Positions 55,887 to 64,000 of a DNA stretch of 64,000 nucleotides are shown in pieces. Source of the stretch: Candidatus Gastranaerophilales bacterium. GTDB lineage: Bacteria > Cyanobacteriota > Vampirovibrionia > Gastranaerophilales > Gastranaerophilaceae. The stretch's first letter is position 1, and each line of letters begins with the position of its first letter. The notes beneath the pieces are model-generated. The model searched no databases. It was not told the origin of the DNA and was given only the letters and a program-made list of their open reading frames with translations. The position numbers were made by a program, and so were the translations under genes. The stretch is taken from contig CALUPP010000016.1 in assembly GCA_944322685.1 (NCBI GenBank), forward strand, positions 1 through 64,000. Reading direction: 5' to 3'.

Positions 55887-56438
55887 TTGGATTTGAAATT
55901 TTATATAAAAAATCATGTTTCGAAAACCGCACAAACGGCAAATGTCGATTTTTTGCCCCCAATGGCGAGAAGAAAGCTTTCTGCTGTTGACAAAATCGCG
56001 CTTTGCGTGATGAACGAATGTTTGGCGGGGATTGAGGGCGATGAATGGGATTTGAAAATCGTTTTTGCGTCCAGATACGGGGAACTTGACCGTTTAAAAA
56101 AGCTGGTTGCGCAATATACCACTGAAAATGAAGTTTCTCCTGCGGCTTTTAGCGGTTCTGTTCATAACAGCGCGGTCGGGCAGTTTTCTTTAATCAATAA
56201 AATCACTCAAAGCTACAATTCGGTTTCTGCGGAGGAAAATACGTTTTCTGCGGGGCTGATTGAGGCTGTGATTACGGCGAAAAATTGCGATGTGCTTTAT
56301 TGTTACTGCGATGCGGTTACTTTGGATTCGGCATGCGGTTTTGGCTGCTTAATCAGCTCGAATCACGCACCTAACGCGGTTTTGAAAGACGGAAAGCTAT
56401 ACGAACTTGCACCGGAGGGCGAAAAATGTCTTTTTTAG
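55887..56438 (+). CDS. Ketosynthase chain-length factor, ApeC-like
   Basis: About 183 residues. The region MARRKLSAVDKIALCVM and FSGSVHNSAVGQFSLI matches the short ketosynthase-like chain-length-factor family (Ketoacyl-synt_2 type) of aryl polyene clusters. The catalytic Cys is absent, as expected for a non-catalytic partner that sets product length. The start is uncertain: I use TTG at 55887, after AGAAAGAG, because upstream residues are AT-driven and non-conserved; no in-frame ATG fits. The acyltransferase gene overlaps its end by 13 bases. Confidence 0.75.
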   Translation: MDLKFYIKNHVSKTAQTANVDFLPPMARRKLSAVDKIALCVMNECLAGIEGDEWDLKIVFASRYGELDRLKKLVAQYTTENEVSPAAFSGSVHNSAVGQFSLINKITQSYNSVSAEENTFSAGLIEAVITAKNCDVLYCYCDAVTLDSACGFGCLISSNHAPNAVLKDGKLYELAPEGEKCLF

Positions 56439-57184
56439 CGCTGAAACGCTCTTGTATTGTGCTTTTTCTTTTTGCTTTTTTCGGCGCGGGAGCTTTGTTG
56501 ATAAATTATTTGATTTTTCCGGCTGCATCTTTATTTTTGCCTAAAAAATTCCAAAAAAGTTTTTATTGCAGCGTTGTTCATAAAACATGGCGTTTTTTCA
56601 ACGGAATGATGCAAAAAACCGGGATAATTAAGGTTGATTTTGTGAATAGTGAGCGGCTTTTTGACGCAAAGCGCAAAATCATCGTCGCGAACCATCCGAG
56701 TTTTATTGATATCGTGCTTTTAATCGGTTTTTTGCCGGATACGATTTGTGTTGCAAAAAAAGAGCTGAAAAAGAACTTATTTATGGGAAATATCGTAAAA
56801 TCGCTCTATTTAATCAACGACGAGAACAACGAACAGCTGCTTGCGGATACGGTAAGGGTGCTTGAAAACGGATATAATATAATTATTTTTCCGTCGGGCA
56901 CAAGAACCGTCGAAGGCGAAGATTTGAAGCTGCACAAGGGCGCTGCGCTTATGGCTTTGCATTCCGGGGCGGATATTTTGCCTTTAAACATACACTGCGA
57001 CCGCAAATTTCTTGCAAAACATCAAAAAATTATAGATGCCGGCGAAAAAACAATAAATTATACGATAACGGCAAATGAACCCATAAGAACCAATGAGCTG
57101 CTTAATTCTGCGGGCGATTTGACGAAAATTCAGCTCAGAAACCGTTTGAATAACGTTATAAAAGAAAAAATTTCGCAAGCATAA
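56426..57184 (+). CDS. PlsC-like lysophospholipid acyltransferase family protein
   Basis: 252 residues. A membrane helix near the N-terminus (~10-35) precedes the acyltransferase motif NHPSFID (HxxxxD type, ~90-96) and the PSGTRTVEGED motif (~152-162). In aryl polyene clusters such a protein is thought to link the polyene carboxylate to a lipid or fatty acyl group. It overlaps the chain-length factor and is followed by the carrier proteins. Confidence 0.85.
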   Translation: MSFLALKRSCIVLFLFAFFGAGALLINYLIFPAASLFLPKKFQKSFYCSVVHKTWRFFNGMMQKTGIIKVDFVNSERLFDAKRKIIVANHPSFIDIVLLIGFLPDTICVAKKELKKNLFMGNIVKSLYLINDENNEQLLADTVRVLENGYNIIIFPSGTRTVEGEDLKLHKGAALMALHSGADILPLNIHCDRKFLAKHQKIIDAGEKTINYTITANEPIRTNELLNSAGDLTKIQLRNRLNNVIKEKISQA

Positions 57185-57232
57185 AAATTGACATTACAGT
57201 ATTGTTAGGCTATAAAGTTATTGGGAAAAACA

Positions 57233-57484
57233 ATGTTGGAAGAAGAATTAAAAAAACTAATTATAGACGTTTTGGAGCTTGAGGACATAACTCCGGACGA
57301 CATTAAAACGGATGAACCGCTCTTTATCGACGGTTTGGGGCTGGATTCCATTGATGCTCTGGAACTCGGGATGGCTTTGAAGAAAAAATACGCCTTAAAA
57401 ATGGGTTCTGACAAAGATGAGAACAAAAAACATTTTTATTCGGTAAAAACTCTTGCGGATTTTATCAGAAGTCAGGGAAAATAA
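57233..57484 (+). CDS. Acyl carrier protein 1
   Basis: 83 residues. The phosphopantetheine site is Ser39 in GLGLDSIDALELG. The helices fit the acyl carrier fold. The chosen start is the ATG at 57233 (MLEEELKKL); a TTG four codons earlier is also possible. GGGA lies shortly before it. It would carry the aryl starter or growing polyene chain as a thioester. A second carrier follows directly. Confidence 0.9.
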   Translation: MLEEELKKLIIDVLELEDITPDDIKTDEPLFIDGLGLDSIDALELGMALKKKYALKMGSDKDENKKHFYSVKTLADFIRSQGK

Positions 57485-57486
57485 CG

Positions 57487-57741
57487 ATGTGCGCTAAATA
57501 TTCCAAAGAAGAAATACTTAACGAGCTGACGAACATTCTCGCTGATGATTTTGAAATCAAACGGGAAAAAATCACGCCTGACGCAAATTTGTTTGAGGAT
57601 TTGGAGTTTGACAGCATTGATGCGGTTGATTTGGCGGTTAGATTGCAGGATTTTACGAAACAAAAGATTTCTCCTGAAAATTTTAAGCAAATCAGAACGG
57701 TTGAAGACGTGATAAACGCTGTTGAGCAGCTTTTGGGCTAG
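57487..57741 (+). CDS. Acyl carrier protein 2
   Basis: 84 residues with Ser43 in DLEFDSIDAVDLA, the phosphopantetheine attachment site. Its start is 2 bases after the first carrier protein stop. Paired carriers are a feature of aryl polyene systems, where one may hold the starter and the other the extender units; the assignment is inference. Confidence 0.9.
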   Translation: MCAKYSKEEILNELTNILADDFEIKREKITPDANLFEDLEFDSIDAVDLAVRLQDFTKQKISPENFKQIRTVEDVINAVEQLLG

Positions 57742-57746
57742 ATTTT

Positions 57747-57890
57747 ATGCGATTGGCGTTTTTCTGCGGTGAAAATGAAACAACGGGGCTTGGGTTTTGC
57801 TTTGCGCCGGTTTTTTTGCGCAAAAAACTGTTTTGGGTGCTTGATTTTTCGTTTTTGATTTTTTATTACATGCCGGAGGGCGGTTTTTAG
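57747..57890 (+). CDS. Possible 47-aa hydrophobic peptide between ACP 2 and the membrane protein
   Basis: An ATG 6 bases after the ACP 2 stop opens a 47-codon frame ending 1 base before the next ATG, so it fills the gap exactly. It is Phe-rich (MRLAFFCGEN, FSFLIFYYMPEGGF) and could be a membrane peptide. No ribosome-binding site precedes it, so it may simply be a spacer. Low confidence. Confidence 0.3.
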   Translation: MRLAFFCGENETTGLGFCFAPVFLRKKLFWVLDFSFLIFYYMPEGGF

Positions 57891-57891
57891 T

Positions 57892-58314
57892 ATGAAATTG
57901 TCCGAAATCTACAAAAAATACGGTTTTGTCTTTTCTTTTTTGTTTACCATTTGCGTAATTTTGTTTTTTCATTACACGCGATTCGGCGGGCTGAAACTTT
58001 ATCCGGTTGTGGTTAATTTTGCGATTTTTTGGCTGTTTTTTTCTTCGCTTTTTCAAAATGAAACAATCATACAAAAATTTGCCCGGCTTTCTGAGGGCGA
58101 GCTTACAAAACCGGTAAAAATCTATACGCGGAATCTTACATATGTCTGGTGCGTTTACCTTTTTGTGCAATTTTTGATTTCTGTTGCGACCTGCTTTATG
58201 TCGGATAGGATTTGGATGATTTATAACGGTTTTTTGTCTTATTTTTTCCTCGGATGTTTTTTTGCGATAGAATATCTTATCCGGATAATTTTTAAAAAGA
58301 GAAATTGTCTTTAG
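57892..58314 (+). CDS. COG4648-like membrane protein of aryl polyene cluster
   Basis: 140 residues with about four membrane helices (~12-28, ~35-52, ~83-102, ~108-130) and a charged loop with ARLSEGELTKPVKIYTRNLTYVW. Such a protein is a regular neighbour of the AMP-ligase in aryl polyene clusters; its role is unknown. GGAGGG precedes the start and the next gene starts immediately after its stop. Confidence 0.75.
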   Translation: MKLSEIYKKYGFVFSFLFTICVILFFHYTRFGGLKLYPVVVNFAIFWLFFSSLFQNETIIQKFARLSEGELTKPVKIYTRNLTYVWCVYLFVQFLISVATCFMSDRIWMIYNGFLSYFFLGCFFAIEYLIRIIFKKRNCL

Positions 58315-59937
58315 ATGAATATTTTTGAGCTGTTTAAAAATGAAAATTATGACGAAATCCCCGTTATGTATGACGGTGAAGATGTTTATTGCGCCGGAAA
58401 ATTGAAAATAATGGCTGCGCGTGCGGCAAAAAAGCTCGTTGAAAATCCGCAGAAAAATATTTTGATATCTTCAGAAAAAAATTTGGATTTTGTTGTTAAT
58501 TTTTTGGCTGCTGTGTACGCAAAAAAAGAGATTTTTCTTCTTTCGGATCCTAAAAAGGCAAGTTTGCTTAATTTTGATTATATTTTTGCCGATAAACCGG
58601 ATTTTTGCGATAATCCGGGCGGATTTGAATTTGAATTGCCCGATTTTGAAGAAACTTTTGTGACTTTTTTCACTTCCGGCTCGAGCGGTTTCCCAAAAAG
58701 CGCCAGAAAAAATTTTGTGAATTTTTTCAATGAAACGGCGGATGTTGTGCAGGATTTTGGGCTGAAAAAAGAGGCGGAATGCAGAATTGTCACCTCGACA
58801 AAGCCGCATCACATGTTTGGTTTTATTTATTGGCTGTTTTTATGGATTTATGACCCTTTTAGCTTCAAAATCGACGTAAACGAGGTGGTTTATCCTGACA
58901 GCGCTGATTTGAAAGATACAATTTTTATTTCTTCCCCGTCATTTCTTGAAAAATTTAAAAGATACGAGGTTTTTTTGAAAGAACCGCCCGAGGTTATATT
59001 TACTGCGGGGGATAAATTGGCTGAGGTGATTTATGACTATTTTCAGAAGTACAATACGCGCATAATTGACATATACGGCAGCACCGAAACCAGTACAATT
59101 GCATATAAATCCGGCAAAAATGATGAATTTTATCATTGTATGAGCGGTGTTGAAGTTTCCGCTGACAACAATGCCCAAATCGTTGTGGAATCTCCGTATT
59201 TTCTGGGAAAAAGCCGTGTTTTATGTGATATTATAGAACTGTCTGATTCAAAAACATTCAGTTTGAAAAATCGCAGCGACAGAATCGTAAAAATTCAGGA
59301 AAAAAGAGTGAGCATGCCCGAAATAGAAGATTATTTGAACAAAAACGAGCTTGTTGCGGATTCTTATTGCTTTAAAAACGGCGAAAAACTTGCTTGTGCT
59401 GCGGTTCTGAGCGATGTCGGGAAAAAAGCTTATTTGTCCGAAGAAAAAGGCGGCAGAACCGCTCTTGTTAAAGAACTAAAGAGCTTTTTGGCGGAAAAAT
59501 CCGAAATAATCCCTCAAAGATGGCGCTTTTTGTATGAAATCCCAAAAAACAAGAACGGAAAAACGGACAAGGACAAAATCGAAGCAATTTTTAATACAAA
59601 TATTTCGTTTCCGCTTGTTTTGAATGTAGAAAAAGAAGAAAATCGCGCGGAATATGAACTCGTTTTTCCTAAAAACAGTAATTTTTTCAACGGCCATTTC
59701 AAGAATTTTCCTGTTTTGCCCGGGGTTGTGCAGCTTTATTTTGCGCATTGGTTTGCGCAGGACGCTTTTTGCAAGAATATCCGGCCCTGTCCTGTGAAAA
59801 AGATAAAATTTTCTCATTTAATCAATCCGGACGAGGTTTTGAGGCTTGAATTAGTTCTGAAATCAGATAGCGTAAATTATGTCTACAAATGCGGCGAAAA
59901 TATCTGCTCCGGCGGTGTTTTTCGGATAGGGGAGTAA
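58315..59937 (+). CDS. AMP-dependent ligase fused to ApeI-like dehydratase
   Basis: 540 residues. Residues ~1-430 are an ANL-type adenylating enzyme with the P-loop TFFTSGSSGFPKSARK (~116-131), IDIYGSTETSTIAYKS and a C-terminal KNKNGKTDKDKIE segment with the catalytic-type Lys. Residues ~440-540 form a hot-dog dehydratase with NGHFKNFPVLPGVVQLYF. By analogy with aryl polyene systems, the ligase activates an aryl acid such as 4-hydroxybenzoate or coumarate and loads a carrier protein, and the C-terminal domain pairs with the ApeP-like dehydratase. In other clusters these are separate proteins (ApeH and ApeI). It starts at the base after the upstream stop. Confidence 0.85.
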   Translation: MNIFELFKNENYDEIPVMYDGEDVYCAGKLKIMAARAAKKLVENPQKNILISSEKNLDFVVNFLAAVYAKKEIFLLSDPKKASLLNFDYIFADKPDFCDNPGGFEFELPDFEETFVTFFTSGSSGFPKSARKNFVNFFNETADVVQDFGLKKEAECRIVTSTKPHHMFGFIYWLFLWIYDPFSFKIDVNEVVYPDSADLKDTIFISSPSFLEKFKRYEVFLKEPPEVIFTAGDKLAEVIYDYFQKYNTRIIDIYGSTETSTIAYKSGKNDEFYHCMSGVEVSADNNAQIVVESPYFLGKSRVLCDIIELSDSKTFSLKNRSDRIVKIQEKRVSMPEIEDYLNKNELVADSYCFKNGEKLACAAVLSDVGKKAYLSEEKGGRTALVKELKSFLAEKSEIIPQRWRFLYEIPKNKNGKTDKDKIEAIFNTNISFPLVLNVEKEENRAEYELVFPKNSNFFNGHFKNFPVLPGVVQLYFAHWFAQDAFCKNIRPCPVKKIKFSHLINPDEVLRLELVLKSDSVNYVYKCGENICSGGVFRIGE

Positions 59938-59942
59938 TTTTA

Positions 59943-60368
59943 ATGAAAAAATTGGAAGCAAAATGCGAAATTGATGTTGAATTTTATGATCTTGACCCGA
60001 TGAATGTCGTTTGGCACGGGAATTATGTAAAATACCTTGAAAAGGCACGTTGTGATTTGCTTGAAAAAATCGGCTACACCTACGATGACATGAAAAAGGA
60101 CAATTCAGCTTACCCTGTTGCGAAAATGGAGCTGAAATTTATCAAACCGGCATTATTTAGGCAAAAACTCCTCGTAAAAACGGAAATCGAAAGTGTTGAG
60201 CCGTCTTTGAACATAAATTACACAATTACCGATAAAAAAACGGGAGAAAAGCTCCTAAAAGCCAAAACTATGCAAATCCGCGTGGCTATCGATTCAATGG
60301 AGTCGGTTTATGAGGCGCCTGCTGAGTTTTTGAAGAAAATAGAGGAGTTTGGAGGGCAAAAATCATGA
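59943..60368 (+). CDS. Acyl-CoA/ACP thioesterase, 4-hydroxybenzoyl-CoA type
   Basis: 141 residues, a hot-dog thioesterase of the YbgC group: YDLDPMNVVWHGNYVKYLEKAR (split across ~15-36) has the catalytic Asp and the characteristic VVWHGNY. It would release or edit acyl intermediates. The start at 59943 follows the usual family N-terminus; an earlier in-frame codon overlaps the ligase gene. It overlaps the LolA-like gene by four bases (ATGA). Confidence 0.85.
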   Translation: MKKLEAKCEIDVEFYDLDPMNVVWHGNYVKYLEKARCDLLEKIGYTYDDMKKDNSAYPVAKMELKFIKPALFRQKLLVKTEIESVEPSLNINYTITDKKTGEKLLKAKTMQIRVAIDSMESVYEAPAEFLKKIEEFGGQKS

Positions 60369-60904
60369 AAAAGCTTATTTTGCCGTTGTTTTGTATTGTT
60401 TTGTCCGCTTCGGCCGGGTTTGCGCAGGAGATTTTTAACCACAAAATCGCTGCAAAGTCTGCGGCCTCGCAGATGCCCGAGTTTGAAAGCAAATCGTGCA
60501 AATTCAGCCAGACAAAGCTTATGAAATCTTCAAATGTTGAGCTGAAATCGGGCGGAAATTTCAAATTTATAAAAAATGAGGGCGTTGTTTTTGATACGAC
60601 TTATCCGATTCATTCCCAAACCTCATACAACGCGTCAAAAAACAAAAATATTAACGCGATTGTAAAATCTGTCGTTAATAAAAATTATTCGTATCTTGAG
60701 AAGAATTTTGATATTTATTTTCTGAAAACGGATGCGCAAAAATGGTCGCTAGCCCTGAAACCGCGCACAGATAGCCAGATAAAAGGCGAAATCCAAAGCA
60801 TTCAGATGGCCGGCGAAACAAAAAACGGCCTTGGGCTGATTACAAAAATGCTGATAGATACTTTGAATACGAAAACGACGATATATTTCACGGATTGCAG
60901 GTAA
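60365..60904 (+). CDS. LolA-like periplasmic carrier
   Basis: 179 residues. Signal peptide MKKLILPLFCIVLSASAGFA-QE, then a LolA-type mature domain with FESKSCKFSQTKLMKSSN and GGNFKFIKNEGVVFDTTYP, the strands that form the open barrel. LolA-like proteins in these clusters are thought to move the lipid-linked polyene across the periplasm. It overlaps the thioesterase gene and is followed 6 bases on by the exporter. Confidence 0.85.
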   Translation: MKKLILPLFCIVLSASAGFAQEIFNHKIAAKSAASQMPEFESKSCKFSQTKLMKSSNVELKSGGNFKFIKNEGVVFDTTYPIHSQTSYNASKNKNINAIVKSVVNKNYSYLEKNFDIYFLKTDAQKWSLALKPRTDSQIKGEIQSIQMAGETKNGLGLITKMLIDTLNTKTTIYFTDCR

Positions 60905-60910
60905 AACGGG

Positions 60911-63079
60911 ATGAAAAAAGAAACATTTTTGAACATACTGCGCGTTCTGTTTTGCTTGGTGTTTGCGTTTTTGGCGATTTTTGTTGTTTTTCACCCGAAA
61001 AGAACGCAGACAAACATTTTGCAGGCGATTCTTACGAACAACGCACAGGACAGGCTTTTATCCGATTTGAGCGAGAAGCATTCCGGCCGTTTTAACGTTA
61101 TTTTTGAGGCTGATGGTGCGGATTTGGGCGAAATTAGCCGCGAATTTCTTTCGCTTGTTGACAAAAACGTAATAAAAACGGATTTTTCCAAAAACGGCCG
61201 ATTTGCCCGTATTTTGGATACTTATAAGTATTATTCCCCGAATTTGCTTTCTATGAGCACTGCAAAATCGCTTAAGGAGCATAATTATGAAAATGTGAAG
61301 CTGGAAAGTCTTGAACGGCTTTACAATCCGCTCGCTTTGAACCTTTTGCCGGTTGAAAAAGACCCGTTTTTGCTTTTTGATGATTATATTCAGTCGCTTT
61401 CGGGGCCGCAGGCTGGCGGGAATGTGGAATTCGACGGAAAAAACTACGAAATTTTAACCCTGAGTCTGCCCGAGGAAATCGCGCTTTCGCCAACCCTTTT
61501 GAATCAGGAAATTTCAAAAGTAAAAAATATCAAAAACCGCCTTGAAAAGGAGCATAACGGCCTGAAAATCTACCTTTCGGGTGCGCCTGTGCATACTTTT
61601 TACGCAAGCTCGAAATCAATGGTCGAAATTAACGTTATTTGCGTTTTATCCTCGATTTTTATCATACTTTTGTGCAAATTCTATTTTCGTTCGTTTAAAA
61701 TCCTTATCCCTATTGCGCTTAGCCTGTCTTTGGGGATGATTTTCGGGTATTTGCTTACTTCTGTGCTTTTTGATTCGATTCATATCTTGACATTCGTGTT
61801 TTCTACGACTTTAATCGGGATTTGCGTTGATTATTCGCTGCATTTCTTTGCGCATGACAACGATATTGATTCCGTGTTCAAAAGCCTGACTTTGGGCATG
61901 ATTACAACGGTTTTTGCGTTTTTTACCCTTTTGTTTTCAAATATTTCGCTCTTAAAACAGATTGCCGTGTTTACTTCGGGCGGTTTGGTCTGCGTTTACC
62001 TTTTTGTTGTGCTTTTTTATCCGCTAATTTGTAAAAATATTAAGCCCAAATCCGCCGATTTTCGCTTTCCTGAGCTGAAAATCAATAAAATCGCCGCAGG
62101 TGTGTTAATTTTGCTTTGTATTGCTGGGCTTTTGCGGGTTAAATTCAATGACGACATAAAAGACATGTACGTCCCGCCAAAACACCTTGTACAGGCCGAA
62201 AAACTCTATGCAAACCTGCAAGGAGCGCAAAACAGCACCTCTTTTATAATTGTGAACGGCAGTAATGTTCAGGAACTCCTGGAAAATGAGGAAAATATAA
62301 CAAAATACCTCAATCAGGATGATTTTTATTCTTTGAGCAAATTTGTTCCCTCAATAAAACGCCAAAAAGAAAATTCAGAACTAATCAGAGAGTTGTACAA
62401 GCACGAACTTAACGATTATGCTGGCTTTTTGCCGGTTTCGCAAAGAAAAAAACTCCTAAATGCTCCGCAGTTTAACGATTTTTTGACGCTTGAAAAACTG
62501 AACTTGCCAATGCTTAAAGATTTTTTGATAAATGACACAACTTCGGTGATTATTCTTCAAAAAACGCCGCCTGAGCACCTTTTGAATAAAATTTTGAGCG
62601 ATAATCCGCGGGCTCAACTTATAAATTTGCGGGATGATATTTCACATCGGGTCGAAAAATGCCGGCATGCGTGCATGATGCTGATTATCCCTGCGGTTTT
62701 GGTGCTTTTTGGGCTGCTTTCTTTTGTTTATAAACCCAAAAACGCGCTGAAAATAATATTGCCGTCAATTTTGGGCGGAACAATTACAATAAGCCTGCTC
62801 GGGCTATTGGGTCTGCCGGTAAACCTTTTTCACGTGCTTGCGCTGTTTTTAATCGCCGGATTTAGCTTGGATTATGCGATTTTTCGGTTTAATTTCTTAA
62901 ACAGCCCCGCTCCCGCAAAATCCGGCTGGGCTGTGCTGATTTCTTGCGCTACGACGGTTTTTTCGTTTTTACTTTTGGCATTTACGAGCTTTAAATTGAT
63001 TAGTTCGCTTGGTTTTGTGCTGGCTGTCGGGCTTGTGAGCTCGTATTTGTTAAGTTTGGTGCTGATAAGGAAAGATTGA
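60911..63079 (+). CDS. MMPL/RND-type exporter of aryl polyene cluster
   Basis: 722 residues with the MMPL layout: one N-terminal helix (~10-28), a periplasmic domain (~35-235), five to six helices (~240-380), a second periplasmic domain (~395-580), then a second group of helices (~585-722). FSLDYAIFRFNFL and the matching IGICVDYSLHFFAH carry the acidic proton-relay positions (DY in both halves). It would flip the finished polyene lipid from the inner membrane. It belongs to the same operon as the LolA-like and thioesterase genes. Confidence 0.85.
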   Translation: MKKETFLNILRVLFCLVFAFLAIFVVFHPKRTQTNILQAILTNNAQDRLLSDLSEKHSGRFNVIFEADGADLGEISREFLSLVDKNVIKTDFSKNGRFARILDTYKYYSPNLLSMSTAKSLKEHNYENVKLESLERLYNPLALNLLPVEKDPFLLFDDYIQSLSGPQAGGNVEFDGKNYEILTLSLPEEIALSPTLLNQEISKVKNIKNRLEKEHNGLKIYLSGAPVHTFYASSKSMVEINVICVLSSIFIILLCKFYFRSFKILIPIALSLSLGMIFGYLLTSVLFDSIHILTFVFSTTLIGICVDYSLHFFAHDNDIDSVFKSLTLGMITTVFAFFTLLFSNISLLKQIAVFTSGGLVCVYLFVVLFYPLICKNIKPKSADFRFPELKINKIAAGVLILLCIAGLLRVKFNDDIKDMYVPPKHLVQAEKLYANLQGAQNSTSFIIVNGSNVQELLENEENITKYLNQDDFYSLSKFVPSIKRQKENSELIRELYKHELNDYAGFLPVSQRKKLLNAPQFNDFLTLEKLNLPMLKDFLINDTTSVIILQKTPPEHLLNKILSDNPRAQLINLRDDISHRVEKCRHACMMLIIPAVLVLFGLLSFVYKPKNALKIILPSILGGTITISLLGLLGLPVNLFHVLALFLIAGFSLDYAIFRFNFLNSPAPAKSGWAVLISCATTVFSFLLLAFTSFKLISSLGFVLAVGLVSSYLLSLVLIRKD

Positions 63080-63120
63080 ACCTCATTATTTGCGTTTTTG
63101 ATGGTATAATTTGATTGATT

Positions 63121-64000
63121 ATGGAAAAAAATGTGAAATTTTCAAGAAAAAACCGAATGTCAGCCGTAGAAGCGCTCACGGAAGCGCAAAAAATCGCTTT
63201 TGCGCCGTTTACGTTTCAGGCGCTGGCTGCGATGATTGATTTTAAAATCCTGGAAACCTTGAGCAAGGCACCAAAAACAAAAGAAGAAATAAAAAAAGAA
63301 TGCAAAATTTCCGAATACGCGGTCGATACGCTTTTTGATGCAGCTTTGTGCGCAGGGCTTTTAAAAATCAACGAGGATGGCACTTATTCAAACACAAAAC
63401 TCGCAGACGCGTTTTTGTACGATGAAATGACGCGCGTAAATTTCAATTTTGTGAAAGATGTTTGCTATCTTGGCGCAAGCGAGCTGGAAAAATCGTTCAA
63501 AACCGGCCGCCCCGAGGGCTTGCACAAGTATTTTTTCGATTCGGAAACAATTTACCCGATGATTACCAAAATGAACGCGCAAATGAAAAAAAGCTGGTAC
63601 GAATTCGACCATCATTACTCAGATGACTGTTTTGACGAGGTTTTGGGGATAATTTTTGAAAAAAATCCCAAGACTATCCTTGACATCGGCGGAAATACCG
63701 GAAAATTTGAAAACGCATGCCTGAATTATAATTCGGATTGCACTGTTTTTATGTTTGATTTGCCTGAAAATATCAAGGCGGCGCGTGCTGGTTTTGATAC
63801 GCCGAGGTGCCGGTTCATTTCGGGAAATATCCTTGATGAGGGCGATTTATCAGCTGATTCGGGGAAATTGGATGCGGTTTTTATGAGTCAGTTTTTGGAT
63901 TGTTTCTCAAAAGAGCAGATTTTGTTTATTTTGAACAGGGTTGCGGGCAGCATTGACGAAAAAACGCGGGTTTATATCCTCGAACCTTTCATTGACAACC
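63121..64000 (+). CDS. SAM-dependent methyltransferase, cut by window end
   Basis: At least 293 residues, running off the right edge. An N-terminal winged-helix dimerisation domain (~15-115) is followed by the methyltransferase fold with ILDIGGNTGKFE (~186-197) and the SAM-binding FMFDLPENI. This is the acetylserotonin O-methyltransferase-like arrangement. In aryl polyene pathways a methyltransferase decorates the aromatic head. The gene follows the exporter by 41 bases. Product specificity is not known. Confidence 0.8.
   Translation, partial: MEKNVKFSRKNRMSAVEALTEAQKIAFAPFTFQALAAMIDFKILETLSKAPKTKEEIKKECKISEYAVDTLFDAALCAGLLKINEDGTYSNTKLADAFLYDEMTRVNFNFVKDVCYLGASELEKSFKTGRPEGLHKYFFDSETIYPMITKMNAQMKKSWYEFDHHYSDDCFDEVLGIIFEKNPKTILDIGGNTGKFENACLNYNSDCTVFMFDLPENIKAARAGFDTPRCRFISGNILDEGDLSADSGKLDAVFMSQFLDCFSKEQILFILNRVAGSIDEKTRVYILEPFIDN

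Overview
The window looks like chromosome from an anaerobic, diderm, AT-rich bacterium. My best guess is Vampirovibrionia/Melainabacteria, order Gastranaerophilales; this comes from recalled gene families and style, not from a database search. Anaerobe evidence: a pyruvate:ferredoxin oxidoreductase and a PerR-rubredoxin-rubrerythrin operon. Outer-membrane evidence: a Skp/OmpH chaperone, a GmhA heptose isomerase, a dTDP-rhamnose operon, a LolA-like carrier and an aryl-polyene-type pigment cluster. There is no rRNA, phage, insertion sequence or CRISPR array.

Layout, left half: (1) 1-2.8 kb, two glycine-rich prepilin-like proteins. (2) 2.8-5.9 kb, pgpH-ybeY-dgkA on the minus strand. (3) 5.9-6.45 kb, a repeat-rich spacer with a perfect 28-bp inverted repeat. 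(4) 6.45-9.8 kb, an Lrp regulator/aminotransferase pair, then perR-rubredoxin-rubrerythrin behind a palindromic operator. (5) 9.8-12.4 kb, ssb, a four-carbon acid-sugar kinase and pdxA. (6) 12.5-26.9 kb, housekeeping and hypothetical genes: a methionine gamma-lyase-like protein, a peptide-binding lipoprotein, tRNA-Pro, a compact orphan RNA gene, ogt, hisS, an AI-2E-type permease, a radical SAM protein, TMEM43, prmC, a response regulator and a pentapeptide protein.

Layout, right half: (7) 27-36.4 kb, an alpha-glucan locus: a GT5 glycogen-synthase-like/PIG-L deacetylase fusion, a CapD/PseB-like dehydratase, a GH77-like transferase with a C-terminal membrane anchor, and a GH57 enzyme. The first three share a short N-terminal aromatic motif. 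(8) 37-40.3 kb, rfbCBDA. (9) 40.3-52.3 kb, secreted coiled-coil proteins, gmhA, a metzincin protease, nifJ broken by one in-frame TAA, purD-ylxR, tRNA-Thr and small secreted proteins. (10) 52.25 kb to the right edge, a divergent aryl-polyene-type type II polyketide cluster. It holds two ketosynthases, ketoreductase, dehydratase, chain-length factor, acyltransferase, two acyl carrier proteins, a membrane protein, an AMP-ligase/dehydratase fusion, thioesterase, LolA-like carrier, MMPL exporter and a methyltransferase cut by the window edge.

In the last region, the ligase would load an aryl acid onto a carrier protein. The ketosynthase/chain-length factor, reductase and dehydratases would extend it to a conjugated polyene, and the LolA-like protein and exporter would help place the product in the outer membrane. 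The items I find most worth following up are this cluster in this lineage, the tagged alpha-glucan enzymes with the GT5/PIG-L fusion, the orphan RNA at 17.1 kb, and the nonsense codon in nifJ.
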